DNA of 64,000 nucleotides from Bacillus fungorum (GTDB lineage: Bacteria; Bacillota; Bacilli; Bacillales; Bacillaceae_G), in contig NZ_NWUW01000018.1 in NCBI RefSeq assembly GCF_002746455.1, positions 29,819 to 93,818 of the forward strand. The letters are read 5' to 3'. Numbering within the stretch: the stretch's first letter is position 1; every line of letters begins with the position of its first letter. A program made the position numbers and the translations under genes. Positions 18,723 to 28,188 of the stretch are shown here, piece after piece. A model generated the notes under the pieces. That model was not told the DNA's origin. It saw only the letters and a program-made list of their open reading frames with translations, and ran no database searches.

Positions 18723-19961
18723 TTATGTAATTCCTTCACGATCAATCTTTATTATATCCCCTTTTCCTTCTCTCATGTTGTACTTTTCCTCAAATAAAGA
18801 TAAGGCATACGCTAAGCAAACTTCATCATATTTCATAACTTCCTCCTCTGTTTTTAGCATAACTATCCTCCTTTTTTTTCGGTACTTATACGTCCCTACT
18901 TTCTGCAATACACCTACATAGCATAAAAATGTCATATATTCCGTAACTGCCACTTTCCATATATGCTGTGAAAAGTACGGGAGCATACGCCTTTTCGTAT
19001 ACTTTTTTACGTAACTACACACATACTCGAGGGAAATACAATCCCCTACCGCAAGCTCACCTATACACTTCATATATAGAAAAGCTTGCCATATAAATGG
19101 ATGTGTTTGAAAAGCAAATGAGGACGGGAGCGGCACACCAATTTCAGAAGGAAAATTTGCCGGGGTACATTTACATTGATATAGGAGGCGTAATAGTGAC
19201 TTATGATTATAATTCCAAATAGGTAAAGCGTTTTTTCGAAAATAGTCCTTTCGCTTCTTCCATTCTTGATTTAATATTTCCTTTTGGAAAGGAACAGGAG
19301 AAAAGAGCATTTCAAAAGTAGTTCTATCAGTTGGTAAATATATAATATGTGAGAAAGAGGCACTTGTAGAAAATGAAGTGATAAACGTGCTTTTCATAAA
19401 TGATTTTTGTTTCGAACAGAAGAAAATAAGCAGTGGCTGAGGATAAGATTGTAAGGAGAAAGCCATAAGTGAGGAAAATTTCATCCAATATGCAGAGTGC
19501 TTTTTCAATTGATTTCCACCAATGATCCAAATAACCTGTATACCAGCTCGCCAATACGAATAGGTTCGTTTGTACAGCTGCTCTATAGAAAGATTTGCAC
19601 ATTGATATTCAATCGCAATTTTTCTCCCTGCTCTCTCTATGAAAATATCCGGTCGTTGCTGAATCTCCGGCAGATAATGCTCTATCTCTACATGAAAGTT
19701 TTGACGTTTTAGCCATCTATATAACAATTCTTTACCGTGCATATGGTATATAGATTCTGCTTCATAAAAGGCCAAACATGAATCCACTTTCTTATGAGCA
19801 AAATGCCACTTTTTTTGTTTCCCTAATCTCATTTGTACTTCCTTCCCACAAGCTGTGCAAAAGAAGCTCTCCATTTTACGCATACGTTGTAAAAGCTCTT
19901 CATCATAATGATAAAGTAGATGAATTTTTTCTCCGTTTTCTCTTTTGGCAATAAACATCAT
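18723..19961 (-). CDS. coiA: competence protein CoiA
   Basis: The protein of about 412 residues has a zinc-finger-like N-terminus (FFCTACGKEVQMRLGKQKKWHFAHK) and a PD-(D/E)xK nuclease core (RPDIFIERAGRKIAIEYQCA, then YWRAGIQVIWIIGG). CoiA is required for efficient transformation in streptococci and acts at the recombination step. The start is uncertain: GTG 19967, ATG 19961 and ATG 19958 are in frame behind AAAGGGTG, and I chose 19961. It is transcribed towards pepF. Confidence 0.88.
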   Translation of the reverse strand: MMFIAKRENGEKIHLLYHYDEELLQRMRKMESFFCTACGKEVQMRLGKQKKWHFAHKKVDSCLAFYEAESIYHMHGKELLYRWLKRQNFHVEIEHYLPEIQQRPDIFIERAGRKIAIEYQCANLSIEQLYKRTYSYWRAGIQVIWIIGGNQLKKHSAYWMKFSSLMAFSLQSYPQPLLIFFCSKQKSFMKSTFITSFSTSASFSHIIYLPTDRTTFEMLFSPVPFQKEILNQEWKKRKDYFRKNALPIWNYNHKSLLRLLYQCKCTPANFPSEIGVPLPSSFAFQTHPFIWQAFLYMKCIGELAVGDCISLEYVCSYVKKYTKRRMLPYFSQHIWKVAVTEYMTFLCYVGVLQKVGTYKYRKKRRIVMLKTEEEVMKYDEVCLAYALSLFEEKYNMREGKGDIIKIDREGIT

Positions 19962-20012
19962 AATCACACCCTTTCAGCTCCTTATATTCTACAATTTATT
20001 ACAAATTCCTTT

Positions 20013-20050
20013 AAAAAAGAGATGTCCCAATTTCGGACATCTCTTTTTAT
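20013..20050. terminator. cls terminator
   Basis: The hairpin AGAGATGTCC/GGACATCTCT with flanking A and T runs overlaps the cls stop codon. Confidence 0.85.
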
Positions 20051-21591
20051 AATAAAGGCGATAATAGCCGATACGTTGATTCAACAATTCGTCTATGAAG
20101 ACGCCTTTTATGAAAACGATCGACATGAATTTCACTGGATTCTTCTAAATCGTCTTTAAAATCTTGAACAAGTTTTCGAATGCTATCTGTATCATATAAA
20201 AAGGCATTTACTTCAAAGTTCAAATGAAAACTTCTCATATCCATATTAGCTGTCCCAATTGAAGCTAAATCAGAATCGACAATGACAACTTTACTATGAA
20301 GAAAACCTTTTTCGTATTCATATATCTTTACCCCTGCATCTAAAAGCTCTGGGAAGTACGATCTCGATGCGTAAAAGACAGTACGCTTATCAGGCTTACT
20401 CGGCATTAACAAACGAACATCAATACCAGCAAGTGCAGCTACCTTTAATGCGGATAAAATATCATCATCTGGAATGAAATATGGCGTCGCAATCCAAATG
20501 GATTTTCGTGCAGAAGAAATCATGGCAAAATATAAATGTTTAATTGTTTCCCATTTATTATCTGGTCCACCTGCAACGAGCTGCACGCCTCCCCAATGAT
20601 CCCCCTCAACTGCTTTCGCTTGTAAATATTCAGGGGCTAGCACAGCCTCACCAGTCATATAAAACCAATCTTGAAGGAAAATAAGTTGCAAGCTTTGAAC
20701 AGCTTCACCACGCAAATATAAATGCGTGTCTCGCCAAAAGCCGAAGTACTTATCCTTCCCTAAATATTCATCACCAATATTTAATCCACCTACAAACCCT
20801 TCATTCCCATCAATAATAACGATTTTCCGGTGATTTCGATAATTAATTTTATCGTTTAAAATCGGAAAGCGCACAGGGAAAAACGGAATCATTTCGACAC
20901 CTGCGTCGTTTAATTCTTCAATATACGATTTTGATAATTTAAAACTTCCAACCGCATCATATAAAAAACGAACGACTACGCCTTCTTTTGATTTTTGTAT
21001 TAAAATATCTTTAATTTCTGTTCCAAGCTTATCATCACGCACAATGTAATATTCCATATGAATGTGATGTTTCGCTCGTTTTAATCCATCTAAAATAGCC
21101 TGAAACGTTTCATCTCCATTTGTTAATGTTCTCGTTTCAGTTTGAAATGAAATATTTAAAGCGCCTAAGCGGTCCGCTAAACGAAATAACAGCTCTTGAT
21201 GCTTATGATTGCGCAAAATTCGTTCTTCGTAATCTTCATGCCCTTTATATTGTAAAAACGCTTGTTCATCGAGCAACGCTTTCTTTTGGAACATTCTCTT
21301 CCTCCGAAAGTTCTGCCCAAATAATAAATAAGCGAAGAATCCAAATACGGGAAAAATACCTAACACAATGAGCCATGTAAGTGTTTTAGACGGATGACGG
21401 TTCTCTAAGAAAATCACGCAGCCAATTAAAAATGCAGATACCGTAAATAAAATACTAATAATACCTAGAATCGAAACATCTTTTATCCCAATTACATCCG
21501 AATAAAATGCTACATCAATAAACATACGTAACGAAACAAATAATACGAACAATAGCAAAACAAAGAAAATCAACTTTAACGTATTTTTCAT
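20047..21591 (-). CDS. cls: cardiolipin synthase
   Basis: The 514-residue protein has two N-terminal membrane helices (residues 5-60) and two phospholipase-D HKD motifs: HRKIVIIDGNEGFVGG and HSKVVIVDSDLASIGTANMD. It condenses two phosphatidylglycerols to cardiolipin at the membrane. The length equals that of typical Firmicute Cls enzymes. It stands alone between coiA and mecA; B. subtilis lacks a cls gene at this spot, so this is a B. cereus-group difference. Confidence 0.93.
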   Translation of the reverse strand: MKNTLKLIFFVLLLFVLFVSLRMFIDVAFYSDVIGIKDVSILGIISILFTVSAFLIGCVIFLENRHPSKTLTWLIVLGIFPVFGFFAYLLFGQNFRRKRMFQKKALLDEQAFLQYKGHEDYEERILRNHKHQELLFRLADRLGALNISFQTETRTLTNGDETFQAILDGLKRAKHHIHMEYYIVRDDKLGTEIKDILIQKSKEGVVVRFLYDAVGSFKLSKSYIEELNDAGVEMIPFFPVRFPILNDKINYRNHRKIVIIDGNEGFVGGLNIGDEYLGKDKYFGFWRDTHLYLRGEAVQSLQLIFLQDWFYMTGEAVLAPEYLQAKAVEGDHWGGVQLVAGGPDNKWETIKHLYFAMISSARKSIWIATPYFIPDDDILSALKVAALAGIDVRLLMPSKPDKRTVFYASRSYFPELLDAGVKIYEYEKGFLHSKVVIVDSDLASIGTANMDMRSFHLNFEVNAFLYDTDSIRKLVQDFKDDLEESSEIHVDRFHKRRLHRRIVESTYRLLSPLL

Positions 21592-21663
21592 CTCTTACCT
21601 CCTTACTAAGAAAGCTTTCCTATTCTTCATATAAAAAGCCGATTTCATACTACAGAAATCGGC

Positions 21664-22347
21664 CTACGTTTTAGCAGGAAAATTATTGCGAATTGTTTCA
21701 AGCGCATGCTCTTTCACAATTTGTTTCCCATACTCACTTACACGATGAATTGTTAAAGTGGATTCTTCTCCGTACTCTAAAACAATACTTAAAATACGGT
21801 CAATTTCTTCTTCATCATGTAGCACTTCATCGAATTCCACATATACATAATAGCGGTCCTCAAATGAATACAGCTCATCTTTTATATCTTCAAAAATAAG
21901 ACGGTGGCTTAATGAAATGACATCTTCAAAATCATTAAACTTAATTAAAAAGCCAAACGTACCATCTTCGTTAAAGTTTGTTCCTGTTTGTTCTTCTACC
22001 TCTTCCACTAATTCTTGCTGGAATAATGATTCAATGCCTTCATCTAGAGGAATGTCTATAATTTTATCTACACCTACTGGTAGTTCTAACTTTTGTCCAT
22101 CCTTTGAAAGCTCTGCTTTCGTTACAAGTACTTCAATCCCTTTATCGACTGCTTGCACTTGAATCCATAACGGCCCATCAATAAAGAAATCATCATGATC
22201 ACGAGCTTCGTCCATCATCTCCCAAAAGAGCTCTTCACTTCGTTCGCGGTCGTACCAGATTTCCTCACGATTAAAACCTCTGTCCTCTATATCAATGTAC
22301 GTAATAAAAAATTTCATCGTATGGTCATTAATTCTTTCAATATCCAA
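21664..22347 (-). CDS. mecA: adaptor protein MecA
   Basis: The 227-residue protein starts MDIERINDHTMKFFITYIDIEDRGF, the well-known N-terminal substrate-binding domain. It has an acidic linker and a C-terminal ClpC-binding domain (FEDVISLSHRL to YGEESTLTIHRVSEYG). MecA hands ComK and other targets to ClpCP for degradation, so it restrains competence. The nearby coiA and comZ genes are in the same physiological area. Confidence 0.95.
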   Translation of the reverse strand: MDIERINDHTMKFFITYIDIEDRGFNREEIWYDRERSEELFWEMMDEARDHDDFFIDGPLWIQVQAVDKGIEVLVTKAELSKDGQKLELPVGVDKIIDIPLDEGIESLFQQELVEEVEEQTGTNFNEDGTFGFLIKFNDFEDVISLSHRLIFEDIKDELYSFEDRYYVYVEFDEVLHDEEEIDRILSIVLEYGEESTLTIHRVSEYGKQIVKEHALETIRNNFPAKT

Positions 22348-22690
22348 AATACAACTCTCCCTTCCTGCTTGGAATTGTTATGAAGGGATTCCCCACTCAT
22401 ATGACAAATCAATAGATTCTTGTACTCTCATTTTATGATAAGATTCTCCAGAATGGAAATAAAATCGATTTATTTTACAAAAATAGTTATAATGCCTATC
22501 TTTATTCGACCATCTACACAGATATATCATTATAGCGATTTCTCACTCACAAAAAATTTGGACATACATTTCCACCTTCCCCCGTACACTGTAATAAAGT
22601 GCAACTTTTATTAGAGAAGATGATTTAGTCTCTCTCTTCACCACATACATATAGTTCGCTTATTAAAACATCATAAATGGAGGCAGACGA
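22348..22690. other. intergenic region, mecA / TerC-type gene
   Basis: This AT-rich spacer separates two divergent genes and should hold both promoters. I see no riboswitch fold (no yybP-ykoY-type manganese element) and no clear small gene in it. Confidence 0.4.
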
Positions 22691-23365
22691 ATGGACTTAG
22701 AGTTTTTAACATCTGTACTAATGATTGTCGGTATCGATGTTGTATTAGGTGGTGACAACGCAATCGTTATCGCACTAGCGAGCCGAAATTTACCTGAATC
22801 AAAGCGAAATAAAGCCATTTTGATTGGTACTCTTTTAGCAATCGTACTAAGAATCGTCCTTACTATATTAGCTGTCTATTTACTCGACATTCCATTTCTG
22901 CAACTGATTGGGGGCGTTTTACTTACATTAATCGCAGTAAATTTACTAACTGATAATAGCAACGACCTTTCTTCTATTCAAGGAAAAACAACTTTATTTC
23001 AAGCTGTGCGTACGATTGTATTCGCGGACCTTGTTATGGGATTTGACAACGTTATTGCCATTGCAGGGGCAGCTCACGGAAGATTTTTACTCGTAATAAT
23101 CGGCTTACTCATTTCTATCCCGATTATTATTTGGGGCAGCAAACTCATTTTAATACTTATGGAACGCTTTCCATTCCTCATTTATTGTGGGGCAGCCATT
23201 CTCGCTTATACAGCAGGAAAAATGGTCACACATGAAGACAGACTTGCAACATTTTTTCATAACAACCCAAGTTTCACTGCAAGCATTCCGTACTTGTTTA
23301 TTTTCACCATTTTATGTATCGGCTTTATCGTTCAACAAGTTCGATTACGAAATGTGAAACATTAA
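22691..23365 (+). CDS. TerC-family integral membrane protein (YjbE-like)
   Basis: The 224-residue protein has about seven hydrophobic segments. It shows the TerC signature acidic residues in membrane context: GIDVVLGGDNAIVIALASR and VFADLVMGFDNVIAIAGAA. Family members export manganese or support metalation of secreted enzymes. The location between mecA and spx corresponds to yjbE in B. subtilis. A GGAGGCAG site precedes the ATG. Confidence 0.9.
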   Translation: MDLEFLTSVLMIVGIDVVLGGDNAIVIALASRNLPESKRNKAILIGTLLAIVLRIVLTILAVYLLDIPFLQLIGGVLLTLIAVNLLTDNSNDLSSIQGKTTLFQAVRTIVFADLVMGFDNVIAIAGAAHGRFLLVIIGLLISIPIIIWGSKLILILMERFPFLIYCGAAILAYTAGKMVTHEDRLATFFHNNPSFTASIPYLFIFTILCIGFIVQQVRLRNVKH

Positions 23366-23366
23366 A

Positions 23367-23401
23367 AAAAACCTTCTACTATATAATAGGTAGAAGGTTT
23401 T
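23367..23401. terminator. bidirectional terminator between TerC-type gene and spx
   Basis: AAACCTTCTAC and GTAGAAGGTTT form a hairpin with A and T runs on either side, placed between two convergent genes. Confidence 0.9.
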
Positions 23402-23414
23402 CATATTATTATAA

Positions 23415-23810
23415 TTAATTTACAAGACGCTGTGCTTCACGTAATTGGAACGTTCTTACTGTACGTGGTAAGAAACGGCGGATTTCGTCTTCATTGTAAC
23501 CTACTTGAAGGCGTTTCTCGTCAATCATAATTGGACGACGTAAAATCCCTGGATAGTCACGAATCATCTTATATAAATCTTGAAGTGGTAAAGACTCTAA
23601 GTTTACATTTAATTCTTGGAAAACTTTTGAACGAGTAGAAATAATCTCATCCGTTCCGCTTTCTGTCATACGTAAAATCTCTTTAATTTCCTCAATCGTT
23701 AATGGATCTGAGAAAATATTACGTTCTGTATAAGGAATATGATTTTCCTCTAGCCATAATTTCGCCTTTCTACAAGACGTACAGCTTGGAGAACTATATA
23801 ATGTTACCAT
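23415..23810 (-). CDS. spx: transcriptional regulator Spx
   Basis: The 131-residue ArsC-like protein keeps the redox switch C10-T-S-C13 ([13 protein letters not shown]) and the [21 protein letters not shown] block that contacts RNA polymerase alpha. Spx binds the alpha C-terminal domain and redirects transcription during disulfide stress. It is degraded by ClpXP with SpxH, whose gene lies at 15427-16314. A promoter with an embedded palindrome lies directly upstream (see 23833-23879). Confidence 0.96.
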   Translation of the reverse strand: MVTLYSSPSCTSCRKAKLWLEENHIPYTERNIFSDPLTIEEIKEILRMTESGTDEIISTRSKVFQELNVNLESLPLQDLYKMIRDYPGILRRPIMIDEKRLQVGYNEDEIRRFLPRTVRTFQLREAQRLVN

Positions 23811-23832
23811 ACAAAGCTCACTCTCCTTAAAG

Positions 23833-23849
23833 AGTACAAATTCTGTACT
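23833..23849 (-). promoter_or_regulatory. 17-bp palindromic operator candidate before spx
   Basis: AGTACA-N5-TGTACT is a perfect inverted repeat lying just downstream of the -10 box and about 23 bp before the spx start. The GTACA-N5-TGTAC arrangement resembles sites of YodB/QsrR-type thiol-sensing MarR/DUF24 repressors; B. subtilis spx is known to be controlled by YodB and PerR. The regulator assignment is inference. Confidence 0.5.
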
Positions 23850-23850
23850 A

Positions 23851-23879
23851 ATTACAGTTTAGATTTCTAAATTCAGCAA
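23851..23879 (-). promoter_or_regulatory. spx: sigma-A promoter of spx
   Basis: On the minus strand TTGCTG (23874-23879) and TGTAAT (23851-23856) are 17 bp apart. The palindrome at 23833-23849 covers the expected start site. Confidence 0.55.
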
Positions 23880-24404
23880 TTTTTCGCGATACCTTGTCTT
23901 AAAACAAAGTGCAAAAATCGCATTTCATGTAAGCAACAACTTTAAGCAAACAACAATTACTTTTAATAAGTAACTTCTATAATCATTATACAATAGATTT
24001 TGCAAGAAATATACAGTAAATTTCCTTCTAATTGAGAAAACTCTTCCGTGCATTCCACTGCTATGTAACAAGATTACACTCACATTACCTGTTCTTTAAC
24101 AATAACCTTCAACCCTTTTAACACTCGGTTTTCATAGATTCCTCATATGATATATAGTTATTTTCTCATAATCTTTCCTATGAAAAAGAGAACGTTTTCT
24201 TACCTTTTCCTGATAAATCAATTAAGAAATGTAAGACTGTACAAGTGAGAACCAAAAGGAACACTTGTTCTTATTTTAACAAACATTCTCATTCATGTCT
24301 ATACGATTTCTAAAATAAATCCATTATTTTTCTGACAGTTCTTTCTTTTTTATCTTTTTATCTCATACAATAAAAATACAGACAAGCAAAGGGGGAATTT
24401 GCAA
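23880..24404. other. long intergenic region upstream of spx
   Basis: About 520 bp of AT-rich DNA separates spx from the small gene at 24405. It may carry further spx promoters, since the B. subtilis gene has several. I see no convincing ORF or RNA fold. Confidence 0.35.
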
Positions 24405-24608
24405 ATGATTGCTTTTTTTATTGATTTTGTCACTGTTTCTGCCCTCATCATCGGAATAACAGCATTGATTGGTGTCATTACAAATAACATCGGTGAAAAA
24501 CTCTTTGGCGGAAAAGAAAAGATGAAGTTTGTTAATAAAAGCTTGGATGTACAATCCGGCTGGAACCAAGTTGGCGGAAAAGGTATTTATAAGAAACGTA
24601 CGTATTAA
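24405..24608 (+). CDS. small membrane-anchored protein of unknown function
   Basis: The 67-residue protein has one N-terminal membrane helix (MIAFFIDFVTVSALIIGITALIGVI) and a basic, glycine-containing soluble tail (EKLFGGKEKMKFVNKSLDVQ). The ATG at 24405 is 7 nt after GGGGGAA; the TTG six bases upstream overlaps the spacer and is less likely. It is convergent with the second oppA gene. I do not recognise the family. Confidence 0.7.
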   Translation: MIAFFIDFVTVSALIIGITALIGVITNNIGEKLFGGKEKMKFVNKSLDVQSGWNQVGGKGIYKKRTY

Positions 24609-24637
24609 AAAAAGCAGGCGGTTAGCCTGCTTTTTTT
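24607..24637. terminator. bidirectional terminator
   Basis: AAAAAAAGCAGGC and GCCTGCTTTTTTT form a strong hairpin between the convergent small gene and the oppA-like gene. Confidence 0.92.
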
Positions 24638-26282
24638 ATTTTTCTACAGATGCCCACTTAAAGCTTAATTCGCCGCCATATTTGTGGATATATACATCTT
24701 TAATTGTTTCTCTTTCTAATATAGATCTACCGCGTTGGAATACTGGTGCAATTGCTGCATCCTCAAATAAGATTTTTTCCGCTTTTAAAAGGTCATTCCA
24801 ACGTCCTTTTACATCTGAACCTTCTTGCTTTGCCTTTTTAATAAGGCCATCATACTGGGCATTAGAATAACTCATTTTATTTTGTGAACCATCTGTTATA
24901 AACATATCAAGGAATGTGATTGCATCAGGGAAATCAGGTCCCCATCCAGTAAATGAAATATCAAACTGTCCACTATCTTCAAGTTTTAATTTTTGTGCAA
25001 ATGGTTGCATCTTAATCGTTACTGTTAGACCTGGTAAATTCTTTTCTAATTCTCCCTTTACATACTCACCAATTTTCTTAGATTCTTCATTATCAAAGTT
25101 TAAAAATTCTAGTTCTATTTTATCCTTACTTAATTCTTTCTTTCCTGCTTCCCAGAATTTTTTAGCTTCCTTCACATCTACTTTTGAAAGTTTTCCATTT
25201 TCTTTTCTGAAATCCTGCTTATCTGGTCCCTTAACAAAATCAGATGGTACTAAACCATAAGCTCCCTTAGAACCATTGTTTAAAATAACCTCACCAATAC
25301 CATCTCGATCGTATGCACTAGAAATAGCCTTACGAATATTTTTGTTAGCTAACGCTGGATTTTTTTGATTAAAACGCAAGAAGAACACAGTTGGATCATT
25401 AATTGTTTTAAAATCTTTTTTCCCTTTATATTTATCAACTAATTCCGCTGATAAACCAACTCTGTCAATCGCATTCGTATTATATAAATTAACAGCTGCT
25501 CCTGTATCTTTTACAACATTAAAATTAACTTCTTCTAATTTCACTTCTTTTTGATCCCAATAACTTGGATTTTTCTTTAATTGGAAACTTTGTTCATGCT
25601 TCCATTCATTTAATACAAATGGACCGTTATACAACGTTGTATTTGCTTCCAAACCAAATTTTTCTCCCTGTTCTTTCATATACTTCTCATTTAATGGGAA
25701 AAATAGTGGATACACCGTTAAATCAAGAAAATATGGAACTGGATTATCCAACTCAACTTCTAATGTATAATCATCTATCGCTTTTACACCTAATTGATCC
25801 GGTGATAGCTCTCTTTTATTAATTTTCTCTGCATTTTTCACATCTAACATAATATATCCTGATTTTGCTGCCGTATCCGGGTTAACAGCTCTTTGCCATG
25901 CATATACAAAATCTTTTGCTGTTACAGGATCACCATTCGACCATTTAGCGTCTTCACGCAATTTAAATGTATATTTTTTACCATCTTCAGATTTCGTATT
26001 GGATTTCGCTACACCTGGAACTAACTTATCGCCTTTCCCAAGTCGATATAGCCCTTCCATTGTATTATTCATAACTTTTGAAGAAGCAGCATCCGAGGCA
26101 AGTGTTGTATCCATTGTCGGAATTTCAGACACTTCTGTTAGATTAATCACTTGCTTCGCACCGCTTTTCCCGCTATCCCCTTTTGCGTTCGCTTGCGGCT
26201 CATCTTTTTGGTAGCTACATGCCCCTAACATCATGCTCATTGCTACTGTTGACGCTACAAAAACTGGTATCTTTTTTTTCAT
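24636..26282 (-). CDS. orphan oligopeptide-binding lipoprotein (OppA-like)
   Basis: The 548-residue protein has a lipoprotein signal (MKKKIPVFVASTVAMSMMLGAC, lipid-carrying Cys at 22) and the SBP family 5 body (KYTFKLREDAKWSNGDPVTAKDFVYAWQRA; NTTLYNGPFVLNEWKHEQSF). It is closely related to OppA at 32248-33903 along its whole length, so the two are duplicates. It lies beyond oppF, separated by a MATE gene on the other strand, so it has its own promoter. The ATG at 26282 follows GGAGGGTGG. It probably widens the peptide range of the shared OppBCDF transporter. Confidence 0.9.
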   Translation of the reverse strand: MKKKIPVFVASTVAMSMMLGACSYQKDEPQANAKGDSGKSGAKQVINLTEVSEIPTMDTTLASDAASSKVMNNTMEGLYRLGKGDKLVPGVAKSNTKSEDGKKYTFKLREDAKWSNGDPVTAKDFVYAWQRAVNPDTAAKSGYIMLDVKNAEKINKRELSPDQLGVKAIDDYTLEVELDNPVPYFLDLTVYPLFFPLNEKYMKEQGEKFGLEANTTLYNGPFVLNEWKHEQSFQLKKNPSYWDQKEVKLEEVNFNVVKDTGAAVNLYNTNAIDRVGLSAELVDKYKGKKDFKTINDPTVFFLRFNQKNPALANKNIRKAISSAYDRDGIGEVILNNGSKGAYGLVPSDFVKGPDKQDFRKENGKLSKVDVKEAKKFWEAGKKELSKDKIELEFLNFDNEESKKIGEYVKGELEKNLPGLTVTIKMQPFAQKLKLEDSGQFDISFTGWGPDFPDAITFLDMFITDGSQNKMSYSNAQYDGLIKKAKQEGSDVKGRWNDLLKAEKILFEDAAIAPVFQRGRSILERETIKDVYIHKYGGELSFKWASVEK

Positions 26283-26684
26283 ACTTCCACCCTCCAAAAA
26301 ATGTTAGCCTTTTCATTTTCAAACAGAAAGAAATATATATATGTTCTAATAATTCATATTATACACACAAATGTATTTTTTGTATATTTATATTTCTATT
26401 TCATTAAAATTTTCCGTTAAAAAATGTATCCATGTAAACGTTTCATATTACTATTTTCCCTTACTAAAGCGTCGACAATAAATATTTTTATATTTTTCTA
26501 AATTATCAAAGAAAAATAAAATTTATATTTTATAATACTTTGCGCATAATTATCCTTCTCTTTTTAACATAAAATTGCAGGCCCTTCATATTAAAAATAT
26601 GTAGGCTAAAATGAGTGCAATGGATAAGAAAGTATGTTACGATACACCTTGCTAAAAATAGATATCGGTAAAGAGGGGACGGAC
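26283..26684. other. intergenic region between orphan oppA and MATE gene
   Basis: About 400 bp of very AT-rich DNA between divergent genes. It presumably holds both promoters. I see no convincing gene or RNA element. Confidence 0.35.
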
Positions 26685-28079
26685 ATGACTGCAATTCAGG
26701 CAAAAAACGGGCCGACAGAGAAATTAAGTTTATTCTTATTAACATGGCCTATTTTTCTAGAAGTTTTTCTATTTATGTTAATGGGGATCGCTGATACTTT
26801 CATGTTAAGTGCATTATCAGACGATGCTGTATCTGGGGTTGGTGCAGCGAATCAATATCTCCATATCGCAATTTTGGTACTAGAAGTCATCGGGAACGGC
26901 GCTGCTATCGTCGTATCTCAATACCTCGGTTCCAAACGTTTTATGGAAGCATCTAAAATATCCGCTTTAGCCGTCACATTAAATTTAGTGGTTGGACTCG
27001 TTATAAGTGGTGGTTTTCTTTTATTTTCAACACATATGATGATGGCAATGAACTTACAAGGCGATGTACTCATGTATGCACAAAACTATTTATCCATCGT
27101 CGGGGGAGCTATTTTCCTTCAAGCTATTATTAATTCATTAGCCGCAATTATCCGCGTGCATGGCTTCACAAAGCAAGCGATGTTTATTTCACTTGGAATG
27201 AATATTATTCATATCGCTGGAAACTACGTACTCATTTTCGGGAAATTTGGTTTCCCAGAACTCGGTGTACAAGGGGCTGCCATTTCTTCTGCTGTCAGCA
27301 GATTAATCGCTCTTATCGTTTTCTTCTGGTTACTGTACCGCGTTATGGAATATCGTGTAAAATTACAATATTACTTCACCTTATCAAAAGAATACATCGG
27401 GAAAATTTTAAAGATCGGGATTCCCTCTGCCTTTGAGCAAGTTATGTATCAAGCTTGCCAAATTGTCTTCCTGTATTATGCAACATACTTAGGAACGGAA
27501 TCATTAGCTGCTAGACAATACGCTACTAACATTTCTATGTTCACTTATTTATTCGCTATTGCGATCGGTATGGGAACAGCGATTATTATCGGACGCCTCG
27601 TTGGTGGTGGTGAAAAAGATGAAGCGTATGAACGCGTATGGAAAAGTGTAAAATTGGCAATTGGTGTCACTTTATGTATGGTCGTCCTCGTTATTACATT
27701 CCGCACACAATTAATGGGACTATTTACAGATAATCCGCACATTATTACGTTAGGTGCGTCAGTTCTTTTACTAAGTGTACTACTTGAAACGGGACGTACG
27801 ATGAACATCGTCATCATCAATTCACTTCGCGCAGCTGGTGATGCAAAGTACCCAGTTTTAATCGGCGCATTCTCTATGGTGTTAATGAGTTTACCACTCG
27901 GTTACTTTTTCGCCTTCCATTTAGATATGGGGCTCGTTGGTATTTGGCTAGCAATTGCTATCGATGAATGGACACGTGCCATTATTATGTTCTTCCGCTG
28001 GAAAAGTAGAGCGTGGGAGCGTTATGCACTTGTTAAACCTGAAGAACAAGAGAAGATTATTTCTGTTCAGGCACAGTAA
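26685..28079 (+). CDS. MATE-family efflux transporter
   Basis: The 464-residue protein has about twelve hydrophobic helices in two homologous halves. It starts TWPIFLEVFLFMLMGIADTFMLS and has the MATE-type blocks VGAANQYLHIAILVLEVIGNGAAIVVSQYLG and GIPSAFEQVMYQACQIV. Such proteins export drugs or metabolites using Na+ or H+ gradients. I chose the ATG at 26685, behind AGAGGGG, over an upstream in-frame start. The insertion of this gene between oppF and the orphan oppA breaks the peptide-uptake cluster. Confidence 0.9.
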   Translation: MTAIQAKNGPTEKLSLFLLTWPIFLEVFLFMLMGIADTFMLSALSDDAVSGVGAANQYLHIAILVLEVIGNGAAIVVSQYLGSKRFMEASKISALAVTLNLVVGLVISGGFLLFSTHMMMAMNLQGDVLMYAQNYLSIVGGAIFLQAIINSLAAIIRVHGFTKQAMFISLGMNIIHIAGNYVLIFGKFGFPELGVQGAAISSAVSRLIALIVFFWLLYRVMEYRVKLQYYFTLSKEYIGKILKIGIPSAFEQVMYQACQIVFLYYATYLGTESLAARQYATNISMFTYLFAIAIGMGTAIIIGRLVGGGEKDEAYERVWKSVKLAIGVTLCMVVLVITFRTQLMGLFTDNPHIITLGASVLLLSVLLETGRTMNIVIINSLRAAGDAKYPVLIGAFSMVLMSLPLGYFFAFHLDMGLVGIWLAIAIDEWTRAIIMFFRWKSRAWERYALVKPEEQEKIISVQAQ

Positions 28080-28150
28080 TACTCATTTAATCAAAATGCA
28101 TGCATTCACTTACAGACAAATGTTAACAATAAAACTGTTTATATAGTAGA

Positions 28151-28187
28151 AAACAGCCAATCTTCCATAATGAAAGATTGGCTGTTT
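28151..28187. terminator. terminator of the opp operon
   Basis: AAACAGCCAATCTT and AAGATTGGCTGTTT form a hairpin abutting the oppF stop. It lies between convergent genes and could serve both. Confidence 0.9.
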
Positions 28188-28188
28188 A

